DNA of 10,272 nt from Oscillospiraceae bacterium (GCA_017435245.1 JAFSFK010000071.1:1-10272); one strand, 5' to 3'; shown: positions 1 through 7,116, counted from the stretch's first letter. The notes: generated from the sequence alone by a model not told the origin. Made by a program: numbers and translations.

Positions 1-133
1 AAATCTTTGATTTTTGACTGATGTGGGGTTGCAATATAATTGGCATCAGTATACGGCACCAATGCGCATCCGTAACGCCCCACATCCGTCACGCCTACGG
101 CGTGCCACCTTCTCCCGAGGGAGAAGGCTTTGG
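1..133 (-). repeat. Structured interspersed repeat, left copy, cut by window edge
   Basis: Read on the minus strand this copy begins CCAAAGCC and forms a perfect hairpin at 127-108 (CCTTCTCCC / GGGAGAAGG). It continues into TGGCACGCCGTAGGCGTGA, then a long-range stem GATGTGGGG (86-78) pairing with CCCCACATC (28-20), and runs into CAGTCAAAAATCAAAGATTT at the window edge. The same order of parts occurs on the plus strand at 10110-10272. No protein is encoded. It lies just past the 3' end of the amidohydrolase gene, in sense orientation to it. I recall abundant repeats of this look in Oscillospiraceae genomes, but that is memory and not checked here. Confidence 0.8.
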
Positions 134-169
134 ATTGTACGTCTAACCTTCTGCTCGATAAACCGGAAT

Positions 170-991
170 TTATTTACTAACTAATTTTCTGCCGATTGCT
201 TTTTCAAAGTTGTCGCAGAGGATCATCTGCTTCTGCTCGTCGGTAAGGTCACTGAGCAGCACCCGGCCGATGAGGATCCGGGGATCGTTGAAGGTCTGGT
301 CGGTGCTGAAAATAAACCGGTCCAGCGGTGCCAGCTTTACCAGCTCCTCCAGCCAGATCCTGGAATACAAAGATCCGTTGAGATCCAGATACACATTTTC
401 ATATGCATTGGCAAGCTCCACAGAATCCATACAGCCCCGGTAAGTGCCGCCCATATGGCACAGCTGCAGCTTCAGCTCCGGGAACCGCTCCAACGCCTGC
501 TTGAAATCAGCGGGATTGTTGTGGGAGGATTCGGTCTGCCAGGTATGGCAGGATACCAAAATATCGTGCTCCAGGCAATACTCGTAGAGTTTATCGTAGT
601 CCTTGCCTGCGATGGTAGTGCCGGTCTCCCGGGGGTGGATCTTCACACCCACGAAGGCAGGATCACTGCGGATCCCCTCCATCTGGGCAATGCACTGGTC
701 GTGGTAGTGGGGATGGTAGAAATACTGCATATACACATAGCCGGGAAACTGCCGGGTAAACTCCAGCATCCGCTCATTACCGGCAAGCACATTGCCATAA
801 AGGGCCTTCAGGCTGCTGGCAACAATGGCATCCACCCCAACTTTCTTGCTCAGCCGCAGGCTTTCCGCCACCGGCAGGGTACGGATATACAAGCCACCCT
901 GCTCTCCCTCACCCAGATGGGCGTGGGCATCTAAGATCCGCAGATTTTCCGGGATCACACCGGCAAGAACACTTTCCTTGATATTCATCAT
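170..991 (-). CDS. Amidohydrolase (Amidohydro_2-like metal-dependent TIM-barrel hydrolase)
   Basis: This is a 273-residue soluble protein of the amidohydrolase superfamily. The metal-site and catalytic residues are in the expected order: D21-A-H23-A-H25 after the first strand, K117-x-H119-P (VKIHP), H149 (SCHTW), H179 (LCHMGG) and the catalytic-type D231 (FSTDQ). Family members hydrolyse or decarboxylate cyclic amides, lactones and carboxylated rings. A sugar lactone or cyclitol derivative would suit the neighbouring sugar transporter, but the substrate is inferred. The start ATG overlaps the stop of the upstream gene (ATGA, four bases), so the two are translationally coupled. A second ATG directly follows the first and could also be used. 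The length suits a compact Amidohydro_2 protein. A structured repeat follows the stop codon. Confidence 0.85.
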   Translation of the reverse strand: MMNIKESVLAGVIPENLRILDAHAHLGEGEQGGLYIRTLPVAESLRLSKKVGVDAIVASSLKALYGNVLAGNERMLEFTRQFPGYVYMQYFYHPHYHDQCIAQMEGIRSDPAFVGVKIHPRETGTTIAGKDYDKLYEYCLEHDILVSCHTWQTESSHNNPADFKQALERFPELKLQLCHMGGTYRGCMDSVELANAYENVYLDLNGSLYSRIWLEELVKLAPLDRFIFSTDQTFNDPRILIGRVLLSDLTDEQKQMILCDNFEKAIGRKLVSK

Positions 992-1716
992 ACTCTGTCC
1001 TCCACCAGTCGTTCAAAGTTTCCGTGGGCGATCAGTTCCTTCTGCTCCCGGGAAAGCTCACAGTACAGCAGCTGGAACATCTTATCGTAAGGCTCTTTTT
1101 CCGGCACATAGGTGCCGAACAGGAATTTATCCGCACCCAGGATTTCCACCATATTCTCGATACCAAAGTACTCGATGGTGTTGCTGGTATCGAAGTAGAC
1201 ATTGGGGAAGTATTTGGCGAACTGGACGTACTGGCGGTTGAGCCACTGGTCGGTGTTGGTGATCACAAGGCGCAGGTCGGGGTACTTTTCCTTCACCGCC
1301 GCAGCATCGTTCAGATCCAGCTCCTGCAAGGACACCAGCACCGGTGTCCTGGTTTCGCACAAAACAGGCAGCATCCAATCATACAGCCAGGTGTGCAGCG
1401 GTGCGGCATATTTCTTTGGATGGATGCGGAACAACGCTTTTTCCTTTTCGATTGCATTTAAAAGCTGCTCCCGGGAGAAGGTCTCCTCCGCATACACCGG
1501 AGGCATCAGCCGGTAGACCGGATACTCCGCCCCCTGGGATGCGGCAGCGTAGGCACGGGTCACATCGTTGGCATCCGCCGCCTGATCCAGATTGTAGATG
1601 GCCCGGGTGACGATGCCGTTGCGCCGGGACATATCCGCCACCTCATCGTGGGTGCAGGCGTACTGCATCGGCCGCCCCAGCACATAGAAATTACTGTTGA
1701 TATCTTTAAAAACCAT
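988..1716 (-). CDS. Amidohydrolase-fold protein lacking the metal-binding residues
   Basis: This 242-residue protein is the diverged partner of the gene that follows it. Its C-terminal third aligns by eye with that protein: DKFLFGTYVPE against DRFIFSTDQTF, then LSREQKELIAHGNFERLV against LTDEQKQMILCDNFEKAI. The catalytic features are missing. There is no HxH near the N-terminus, RIHP (97-100) survives, S129 (LVSLQE) and T154 (ITNTDQW) stand where histidines are expected, and Y203 (FGTYVP) replaces the usual aspartate. It is therefore probably a non-catalytic partner or regulatory subunit, or an enzyme with a changed mechanism. The reading frame is intact, so it is not simply decaying. A strong Shine-Dalgarno (AGGGGGAAAG, just upstream of 1716) supports the start. 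It overlaps the next gene by four bases. Confidence 0.8.
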   Translation of the reverse strand: MVFKDINSNFYVLGRPMQYACTHDEVADMSRRNGIVTRAIYNLDQAADANDVTRAYAAASQGAEYPVYRLMPPVYAEETFSREQLLNAIEKEKALFRIHPKKYAAPLHTWLYDWMLPVLCETRTPVLVSLQELDLNDAAAVKEKYPDLRLVITNTDQWLNRQYVQFAKYFPNVYFDTSNTIEYFGIENMVEILGADKFLFGTYVPEKEPYDKMFQLLYCELSREQKELIAHGNFERLVEDRV

Positions 1717-1752
1717 ACTTCTTTCCCCCTAAATGAGAAACTGTATATTTCA

Positions 1753-1765
1753 ATCGCTTAGCGAT
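1753..1765. promoter_or_regulatory. Small perfect palindrome upstream of the amidohydrolase pair
   Basis: ATCGCT-T-AGCGAT is a 13-base inverted repeat about 37 bases upstream of the start codon at 1716. It could be an operator or a short hairpin in the leader RNA. It does not resemble the ACTAAA-type sites found elsewhere in the window. Confidence 0.3.
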
Positions 1766-1788
1766 GATTTTTCGTAGTTAGATCAAGA

Positions 1789-1825
1789 CACCTCTGAAAG
1801 TGCAACGGATGCGCTTTCAGCGGTG
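1789..1825 (-). other. Strong RNA hairpin in the leader of the amidohydrolase pair
   Basis: CTGAAAGTGCA (1794-1804) pairs with TGCGCTTTCAG (1810-1820) around a five-base loop, with one G-U pair. Flanking CACC/GGTG extends it beyond one mismatch. The segment 1811-1817 (GCGCTTT) can instead pair with AAAGCGC at 1834-1840, so two mutually exclusive folds exist. Confidence 0.5.
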
Positions 1826-1843
1826 CCCAATTAAAAGCGCAAA

Positions 1844-1875
1844 CCCCACCCTCGACGGCAAAGCCGAGGGTGGGG
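1844..1875 (-). terminator. Probable terminator of the isomerase gene
   Basis: CCCCACCCTCG (1844-1854) and CGAGGGTGGGG (1865-1875) form an 11-pair GC-rich stem about ten bases past the stop codon at 1885. On the minus strand the stem is followed by TTTGCGCTTTTAATT, a broken T-rich stretch. It is a likely intrinsic terminator, perhaps leaky because the T run is interrupted. Confidence 0.7.
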
Positions 1876-1884
1876 CAGAATTAT

Positions 1885-2652
1885 TTATCCACGAACGTAG
1901 TTGAGGATGTCAGTCAGGGACTGCTTGTTGTCATAGGTGGGCCAGTACTCGAAGCCGAAGTACTTGTCGTAGCCGGCGTTGTCAGCAGCAGCGATCACGA
2001 AGGGATAGTTGATCTCGCCCTTGTGCAGCTCGTGACGGCCGGGAACGCCTGCGGAGTGGAAGTGACCGATGAAGTCGATGTTCTCAGTGATCTGGTTCAC
2101 CAGGTTACCCTCCATCAGCTGCATATGGTAGCAATCGTACAGCAGCTTGATGTTGGGGCAGTCAACGGCCTTCATGATCTCAAAGCCAACATAGGAGGAA
2201 TCCAGGTAGTAGCCCTTGTGGTTGTACAGGGAGTTCAGTGCCTCCAGAACGATGGTCACGCCGTTCTTCTCAGCGATCTCACCGGCACGCTTCAGGTTCT
2301 CCAGCAGCAGGATCTTCTCAGCGTCGGTCTTGCACATCACTTCGCCGGACAGGCCGATCATGGTCTTAACGCCCATTTCCTTGGCGTATTCCATGCTAAG
2401 TTCCACATTCTCCTTGACGGTCTTCCAGGGGAAGGTCATACGGTAGGTCCAAGCCTTGTTCAGGCAGCAGGCGGCGATGGGGATGCCGGCATCGGAAGAA
2501 GCCTTGCCCAGACCTGCGGGGGTCACATCGGGGTTGCTTGCCCAGGGATCCCAGAACTCAACGGCATCACAGCCCAGATCCTTGGCGACCTGGAAACGCT
2601 CATAAAAAGGCAGATCCTCAAAAATAGGCTCAATACACAGAGAATACTTCAT
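1885..2652 (-). CDS. Hydroxypyruvate isomerase-like / sugar phosphate isomerase-epimerase family protein
   Basis: This 255-residue protein belongs to the xylose-isomerase-like TIM-barrel (AP_endonuc_2) group and looks closest to the Hyi branch. The expected metal ligands are visible as E137 (VLEALN), D173 and H176 (LYDCYHMQ), H199 (GHFHSAG) and E235 (FGFEYWPT). VPGRHEL followed by GEINYP (around 203-217) is typical of Hyi proteins. Such enzymes isomerise or epimerise small keto/hydroxy acids or free ketoses, using a divalent metal. In this locus it probably converts an imported sugar or keto-sugar, but the substrate is not shown. The start is preceded by AAAGGATG. The gene appears to be its own unit: terminator-like hairpins lie on both sides. 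It could equally be an IolI-like or ketose 3-epimerase relative. Confidence 0.85.
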   Translation of the reverse strand: MKYSLCIEPIFEDLPFYERFQVAKDLGCDAVEFWDPWASNPDVTPAGLGKASSDAGIPIAACCLNKAWTYRMTFPWKTVKENVELSMEYAKEMGVKTMIGLSGEVMCKTDAEKILLLENLKRAGEIAEKNGVTIVLEALNSLYNHKGYYLDSSYVGFEIMKAVDCPNIKLLYDCYHMQLMEGNLVNQITENIDFIGHFHSAGVPGRHELHKGEINYPFVIAAADNAGYDKYFGFEYWPTYDNKQSLTDILNYVRG

Positions 2653-2744
2653 TGTATTATCATCCTTTCGTTATTTGTGGGCATCCTTTGAAAATTCTTT
2701 TTTGATGATTCGGGCGAGAGAATTTGCTCCAAAATAAATTTTGG

Positions 2745-2777
2745 AAATACCGCAATACTTTGTGTATTACGGTGTTT
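2745..2777 (-). other. Hairpin in the gap between aminotransferase and isomerase genes
   Basis: ACCGCAATAC (2749-2758) and GTATTACGGT (2764-2773) pair fully in minus-strand RNA with one G-U, and outer AAA/TTT extends the stem. A second AT-rich inverted repeat, CCAAAATAAATTTTGG, follows at 2729-2744. The rest of this 236-base gap shows no gene. These may be leader structure or a weak second terminator. Confidence 0.4.
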
Positions 2778-2851
2778 TCAAAATGCAAGGTTGGGGCAAA
2801 GAATCCGACCGAATCGCAAAAGGAGATTTTTTAAAGGTGCCTTGTAAAAAT

Positions 2852-2876
2852 ACCGGGCGGAGCAAATCCGCCCGGT
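2852..2876 (-). terminator. Intrinsic terminator of the aminotransferase gene
   Basis: ACCGGGCGGA and TCCGCCCGGT form a perfect ten-pair stem with loop GCAAA (2862-2866), twelve bases past the stop codon. On the minus strand it is followed by ATTTTTA. This is a textbook Rho-independent terminator. Confidence 0.88.
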
Positions 2877-2888
2877 GCGGTGTAAAAA

Positions 2889-4175
2889 TTAGGCCAGGAC
2901 AGCAGCTACCTTGTTGATAGCCTTTGCGATCATATCGCAATCCTCATCGGACATCTGTGCGGGGATGTCCAGGTGGACAACACGGCCCAGGTACTCCAGG
3001 GTCTTGGGGTTCATATCCTCAGCATACTCCACCTCGGGTGCCTTCTCCTCGTGGTAGGGGCACTTCCAGGGACAGCAAACCTCAGAAGAAGCCTTCTTCT
3101 GAATGACATGCTTCCAGTGAGCGTAGATGTGCCAGTCAGGAATACCGGAGTTGAACACGCCCTTTGCGTCAACGCCCTCAGCCTGCAGAGCATCGCAGAA
3201 GGGGCCAACCTTCTCAGCGGAGTCGAGGTAGAACATCAGGCAGATACCGGTGTCACCCTCGGGATCGTTGCAGGGACGAACCTTGATGCCCTTGGTGTCC
3301 TTGATCTGGTTGATGATGCGCTTCTGGTGGTCACGCATCAGAGCGTTCAGACCGTCCAGCTTGCGCAGCTGAGCGCACATAACAGCACCGGCCAGCTCGC
3401 TCATACGGAAGTTGGAGCCGCAGAACAGCTCGCCCTCGAAGCGCTGCTCAGCGAAACGGTCGGGTCTCCAGCAAGCAGCGGTGTCGTGGTAGGAGCAGCA
3501 GCGGTCGTAGATACGAGCGTCCTTGCACAGGATCATGCCGCCTTCACCGGCGGTGATGGTCTTGTGGTACTGGAAGGAGAAGCAGCCACAGTCGCCGAAG
3601 GTACCCACGTACTTGCCCTTGTAAGTAGCACCAACAGCCTGAGCGCAGTCCTCGATGACCATCAGGTTGTGCTTCTTAGCGATCTCCATGATGGCATCCA
3701 TATTACAGGGAACACCACGCATATGAACGGCAACGATCGCCTTGGTAGCGGGGGTGATCTTCTTCTCGATGTCAGCAGGATCGATGGTCAAGGTCTCGTC
3801 AACTTCGCAGATAACGGGGATACCCTTGGCAGCAACGATGGAAGCGCAGGATGCGAAGAAGGTGTAGCCGGTAACCAGAACTTCATCTCCGGGGCCAACG
3901 CCGCAAGCGACCAGAGAGGAGATCAGAGCACCAGTACAGGAGCTGGTAGCCAGAGCATAGGGAGAACCCATCTTCTCCTTGAATGCATTCTCAAAGGCAC
4001 GAACCTTGGAAGGCATATTGCTGGGGCCGTAGTAACGGAACAGGTACTTGTTGTCAAGGACCTCCATTACTTCCTTCTTCTCGTCTTCGCCGATTTCCAG
4101 ACCACCGGGGTACATGGGGTAATTCTTGGTGGTTTTGGCCTTGGGGCCGCCATGGATGGCAAGCTTTTCACTCAT
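2889..4175 (-). CDS. DegT/DnrJ/EryC1/StrS-family PLP-dependent aminotransferase
   Basis: This 428-residue protein has the DegT/DnrJ/EryC1 fold-type I layout: an N-terminal IHGGPKA segment, the cofactor-pocket aspartate in VIEDCAQAVG (D176), and the Schiff-base lysine K205 in FSFQYHKTITAGEGG. SNFRMSELAGAV (254-265) is another family hallmark. Family members usually transaminate keto-sugars or inososes with Glu or Gln as donor, often in antibiotic or polysaccharide synthesis. Here it sits beside a sugar importer and isomerase, so a role in converting an imported keto-sugar or amino-sugar is inferred. The start at 4175 is chosen because AGGAGG (4190-4185) lies nine bases upstream. The frame stays open to 4226 but that extension has no such site. 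Unusually many cysteines occur, including CC at 228-229 and CCPWKC at 367-372. Confidence 0.88.
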   Translation of the reverse strand: MSEKLAIHGGPKAKTTKNYPMYPGGLEIGEDEKKEVMEVLDNKYLFRYYGPSNMPSKVRAFENAFKEKMGSPYALATSSCTGALISSLVACGVGPGDEVLVTGYTFFASCASIVAAKGIPVICEVDETLTIDPADIEKKITPATKAIVAVHMRGVPCNMDAIMEIAKKHNLMVIEDCAQAVGATYKGKYVGTFGDCGCFSFQYHKTITAGEGGMILCKDARIYDRCCSYHDTAACWRPDRFAEQRFEGELFCGSNFRMSELAGAVMCAQLRKLDGLNALMRDHQKRIINQIKDTKGIKVRPCNDPEGDTGICLMFYLDSAEKVGPFCDALQAEGVDAKGVFNSGIPDWHIYAHWKHVIQKKASSEVCCPWKCPYHEEKAPEVEYAEDMNPKTLEYLGRVVHLDIPAQMSDEDCDMIAKAINKVAAVLA

Positions 4176-4234
4176 GGTTAGTTTCCTCCTAAAATTATTT
4201 GTAGTTATTTTTAGGCTGAAGCCCACTGCTCCGC

Positions 4235-4253
4235 CTTTACTTAACCAGTAAAG
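4235..4253. promoter_or_regulatory. Inverted repeat over the expected aminotransferase transcription start
   Basis: CTTTACT-TAACC-AGTAAAG is a perfect seven-base inverted repeat with a five-base centre, lying just downstream of the -10 box on the minus strand. It resembles the TTTACT/AGTAAA elements upstream of the regulator gene. An operator here would block transcription, but this is only inferred from position. Confidence 0.4.
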
Positions 4254-4255
4254 TT

Positions 4256-4284
4256 AGTTTATCACTTCAAAAGCGTAATGTCAA
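4256..4284 (-). promoter_or_regulatory. SigmaA-type promoter of the aminotransferase gene
   Basis: On the minus strand TTGACA (4284-4279) is followed after exactly 17 bases by TAAACT (4261-4256). This predicts a start near 4249 and a leader of about 74 bases before the ATG at 4175. The perfect -35 and ideal spacing make this a good promoter candidate. Confidence 0.75.
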
Positions 4285-4286
4285 AT

Positions 4287-4304
4287 ACTAAACCGTGTTT
4301 TAGT
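4287..4304. promoter_or_regulatory. Putative LacI-type operator, site 1, upstream of the aminotransferase promoter
   Basis: ACTAAACCGTGTTTTAGT is an 18-base imperfect palindrome with six-base perfect arms. It ends two bases upstream of the -35 box. Its minus strand contains ACGGTTTAG, matching the sites at 8338-8348 and 8534-8544. Confidence 0.6.
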
Positions 4305-4305
4305 C

Positions 4306-4323
4306 AACTAAAATGCTTTAGTT
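4306..4323. promoter_or_regulatory. Putative operator, site 2, adjacent palindrome
   Basis: AACTAAAATGCTTTAGTT has seven-base perfect arms (AACTAAA/TTTAGTT) around ATGC. It is separated by a single base from the palindrome at 4287-4304, giving a tandem pair 19 bases apart, start to start. It shares the ACTAAA arm but not the CGG centre. Confidence 0.55.
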
Positions 4324-4338
4324 ATCTATTTACCAAAG

Positions 4339-4361
4339 CCGCATCCCCTTTCGGGATGCGG
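4339..4361 (-). terminator. Probable terminator of the transporter operon
   Basis: CCGCATCCC (4339-4347) and GGGATGCGG (4353-4361) form a perfect nine-pair stem with a five-base loop, 16 bases past the permease stop. The minus-strand tail is CTTTGGTAAATAG, a weak T run; the plus-strand side has TTTT. It would end or thin transcription before the aminotransferase promoter. Confidence 0.7.
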
Positions 4362-4376
4362 TTTTGGGGCAAGTAC

Positions 4377-5558
4377 TTATTTCTTTCTCATCTTGGGGAT
4401 AATATCGAAGGCCACGGAGCCCAGGATCACGATGCCCTTGACGGTCTGCTGCCAGTCGGGAGAAATACCCAGCAGGGACATACCGTTGTTCAGGATACCG
4501 ATAACCAGACAGCCGATCAGTGCGCCGCCGATGGTACCTGCGCCGCCGGACACAGATGCGCCGCCCACGTAGCAGGCTGCGATGGCGTCCAGCTCAAAGC
4601 CGGTACCGGCCTTGGGAGTTGCCACGTTCATACGGGCCGCATACACCAGAGCGGCAATGGCTGCCACGAAGCCCATATTGGTGTAGGCCATAAACATACT
4701 CATACGGTCCTTGATACCGCTCAGCGCCGCAGCCTTACGGTTGCCGCCAACAGCATACAGGCTTCTGCCGAAGACCGTGCGGTTGCAGATGAAGCTGTAG
4801 ATCAAAGAGAATACCAGCAGGATCACCAGCACCGTAGGATAGCCCTTATCCAGGCAGAGCATATAAGACAGCACCAAAATCACTGCGCTGATGATCACGA
4901 TACGGGCGACCATGCCCCAGGCAGCCTTGACAGGCACACCGTGGGCGATCTTCTGGCGGCGGCCGATGATCTGTACCAGCGCATAGACCACGCAGGCAAC
5001 AACTGCCAGACCCATTGTGATAATGGGCATCACGCCGGCGGCATTTTCACCCAGAATATCGGTGATGAAGCTGCCTGCGATGGCACGGAAGGTTTCATCG
5101 AAGGGGCCGATGGATGCGCCGTCCAGCACCACCTGAGTCAGGCCACGGAATACCAGCTGGCTGGACAGGGTAACGATAAAGGCCGGAATGTCGAAAATAG
5201 CGATCCACAGACCGTTCCAGGCACCGATGGCCGCACCGATGGCCAGTGCCACCACCAGAGTGGGCAGCGTGCCCCAGCCCAGGTTCACCTGCAGCACAGC
5301 CGCAACAGCGCCTGCAAATGCCACGGAAGAACCCACGGACAGGTCCACGTTACCGGTCAGGATGACCGGCAGCATACCCAGAATCAGAATAACGATGTAA
5401 GACTGCTGCAGAATAATATTGGTTATGTTCCGGGGATTCAGTGTCAAGCCACCGGTCAAAATCTGAGATAAGATGACGATTGCGATCAAAACAAAGATCA
5501 TACTGTAAGAACGCAGCGTCTTTGCCAGATCTGTACGGTTGTTTTTTAATTTACTCAT
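4377..5558 (-). CDS. mmsB: Sugar ABC transporter permease, MmsB/GguB type
   Basis: This 393-residue integral membrane protein is of the BPD_transp_2 (RbsC/XylH) family. Hydrophobic helices run through most of the chain, starting at about 19-35. The conserved segments GNVDLSVGS (69-77) and YVGGASVSGGAGTIGGALIG (330-349) are present. It is longer than RbsC (about 320) and has an extra polar loop and helix around 200-240, as in the XylH/GguB/MmsB group. It forms the membrane channel for the ChvE-type binding protein and double ATPase encoded just upstream. The start at 5558 is chosen because GAGGGGAGA lies directly before it and the sequence following is a normal cytoplasmic N-terminus. The open frame to 5648 would overlap the ATPase gene by 74 bases. 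The gap to the ATPase stop is 16 bases, so they are co-transcribed. Confidence 0.88.
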   Translation of the reverse strand: MSKLKNNRTDLAKTLRSYSMIFVLIAIVILSQILTGGLTLNPRNITNIILQQSYIVILILGMLPVILTGNVDLSVGSSVAFAGAVAAVLQVNLGWGTLPTLVVALAIGAAIGAWNGLWIAIFDIPAFIVTLSSQLVFRGLTQVVLDGASIGPFDETFRAIAGSFITDILGENAAGVMPIITMGLAVVACVVYALVQIIGRRQKIAHGVPVKAAWGMVARIVIISAVILVLSYMLCLDKGYPTVLVILLVFSLIYSFICNRTVFGRSLYAVGGNRKAAALSGIKDRMSMFMAYTNMGFVAAIAALVYAARMNVATPKAGTGFELDAIAACYVGGASVSGGAGTIGGALIGCLVIGILNNGMSLLGISPDWQQTVKGIVILGSVAFDIIPKMRKK

Positions 5559-5574
5559 TGCATTATCTCCCCTC

Positions 5575-7092
5575 TTACACCAGAAGACGCATAATGGCTT
5601 CCTGGCTGGCTTCTTCGATGGGCATCTCACCCTTGATCTGTCCATCATTCATAACGTACACCCGGTCGCAAACACCCAGGATCTCCGGCAGCTCCGAAGA
5701 GATCACCAGCACGCACTTGCCTGCCATCGCCAGTTCATTGATGATGCAGTAAATGTCGTACTTGGCACCCACGTCGATGCCTCGGGTAGGCTCGTCCAGG
5801 ATCAGCACCTCCGGCAGGTTGAACATCCACTTGGCAAGGACCACCTTCTGCTGGTTGCCGCCGGACAGATTTCCTGCCTCCTGGAAAATGCTGGAGCATT
5901 TCACACCGAACTGCTTTGCGTTCTCGCCGGTCTCCTCGATCTCCTTGTTCAGATCCAGAATGCCCATCTTGGAAATGCGCTTCAGGTTGGACAGAGAAAT
6001 ATTTTTGCTGATGGTCTGACCCAGTACCAGACCGTAGGTCTTTCGGTCCTCGCTGAGATAAGCGATGCCGTTTTTGATGGCGTTGGGTACGCTCTTGGTG
6101 TTGATCAGCTTGCCACCCAAGTATACCTCACCGGAGGTATTACTGCCGTAGCTTCTGCCGAACAGGCTCATGGCAAATTCCGTTCTGCCGGCACCCATCA
6201 ATCCGGACAGGCCAACCACCTCGCCCTTGCGCAGCTGGATGTTTACATCCTTGATGATCTGCCGGGAGGTATCCTCGGGATGATACACGTTCCAGTTGCG
6301 TACCTCGTAGTACACCTCGTCAGACGGGGTATGGGACTTGAGGGGATAACGGTTATTCAGCTCACGGCCCACCATATGCCGGATGATGTCGTCCTCGGTG
6401 ACACTCTTGGCATCTTCAAAGTCCGCAACCGTCTGGCCGTCACGAAGCACGGTAATGGAATCGGCAACATAGACGATCTCATTGAGCTTATGAGAGATGA
6501 TGATGCAGGTGATACCCTCTGCCTGCAGGGTCTTCAGAAGATCCAGCAGGTTCTTGGAGTCCTTTTCGTTCAGGGCTGCGGTAGGCTCGTCCAAAATCAA
6601 AATCCGGCAATTCTTAGCCAGTGCCTTGGCGATCTCCACCAGCTGCTGCTTGCCCACACCCAGCTGATTGATGGGGGTACTGGGGTCTTCGTGCAAGCCC
6701 ACACGCTCCAGCAGAGGAACTGCCTTGGCGTGGGTCTTGTTCCAGTCAATGGCTCCCATCTTCTTTTGGGGATTGCCGATAAACAGATTCTCGGCAATGG
6801 ACAGAAGGGGGATCAATGCCAGCTCCTGGTGGATGATAGCGATGCCCGCCTCCTCCGACTGCTTGATGGAATTAAACTGGCAAACCTGTCCGTCCAGAAC
6901 GATATCTCCAGTATACGTGCCGTGGGGATATACTGCCGACAGCACCTTCATCAGCGTGGATTTTCCTGCACCGTTTTCACCCACAAGTGCCTTGATCTCA
7001 CCACGCTTTACCTGAAAGCTGACTCTGTCCAGCGCCTTGACACCTGGAAATTCCTTGGTTATTTCCCGCATTTCCAGAATATGATCCTGCAT
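5575..7092 (-). CDS. mmsA: Sugar ABC transporter ATP-binding protein (two NBDs), MmsA/GguA type
   Basis: This 505-residue protein has two fused ABC ATPase domains, as in RbsA/XylG/MglA/GguA. Domain 1: Walker A GENGAGKST (38-46), a degenerate signature GVGKQQ (145-150), Walker B ILILDEPTAA (164-173) and switch H201. Domain 2: a degenerate Walker A GLMGAGRTE (297-305) with R303 for the usual lysine, signature LSGGNQQ (409-415) and Walker B VLILDEPTRGID (429-440). The degeneracies are normal for this family, where one site is catalytically weak. It powers sugar uptake at the inner face of the membrane together with the permease that follows. AAGGAAAGGAAG upstream of the ATG is a good ribosome binding site. 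It lies 157 bases downstream of the binding-protein gene, across a hairpin that probably reduces its expression relative to that gene. Confidence 0.92.
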   Translation of the reverse strand: MQDHILEMREITKEFPGVKALDRVSFQVKRGEIKALVGENGAGKSTLMKVLSAVYPHGTYTGDIVLDGQVCQFNSIKQSEEAGIAIIHQELALIPLLSIAENLFIGNPQKKMGAIDWNKTHAKAVPLLERVGLHEDPSTPINQLGVGKQQLVEIAKALAKNCRILILDEPTAALNEKDSKNLLDLLKTLQAEGITCIIISHKLNEIVYVADSITVLRDGQTVADFEDAKSVTEDDIIRHMVGRELNNRYPLKSHTPSDEVYYEVRNWNVYHPEDTSRQIIKDVNIQLRKGEVVGLSGLMGAGRTEFAMSLFGRSYGSNTSGEVYLGGKLINTKSVPNAIKNGIAYLSEDRKTYGLVLGQTISKNISLSNLKRISKMGILDLNKEIEETGENAKQFGVKCSSIFQEAGNLSGGNQQKVVLAKWMFNLPEVLILDEPTRGIDVGAKYDIYCIINELAMAGKCVLVISSELPEILGVCDRVYVMNDGQIKGEMPIEEASQEAIMRLLV

Positions 7093-7116
7093 AGGCTGAC
7101 TTCCTTTCCTTATATT

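Noticed and set aside
64..1814. Ten-base match GCGCATCCGT between the left repeat and the leader hairpin near 1805-1814
   Set aside because: Matches of this length are expected by chance in a 10-kb sequence and the flanks do not match.
4176..4226. N-terminal extension of the aminotransferase to an ATG at 4226
   Set aside because: The extension spans the AGGAGG site and leader of the gene, whereas the ATG at 4175 has ideal spacing and begins with the usual family N-terminus.
2973..5471. Long plus-strand open frames opposite the aminotransferase and permease genes
   Set aside because: Antisense shadows of well-supported genes, with low-complexity His/Gln/Ala/Val-rich translations and no start signals.
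5559..5648. N-terminal extension of the permease into the ATPase gene
   Set aside because: It is a basic, non-membrane stretch overlapping the ATPase coding end; the ATG at 5558 has a strong ribosome binding site.
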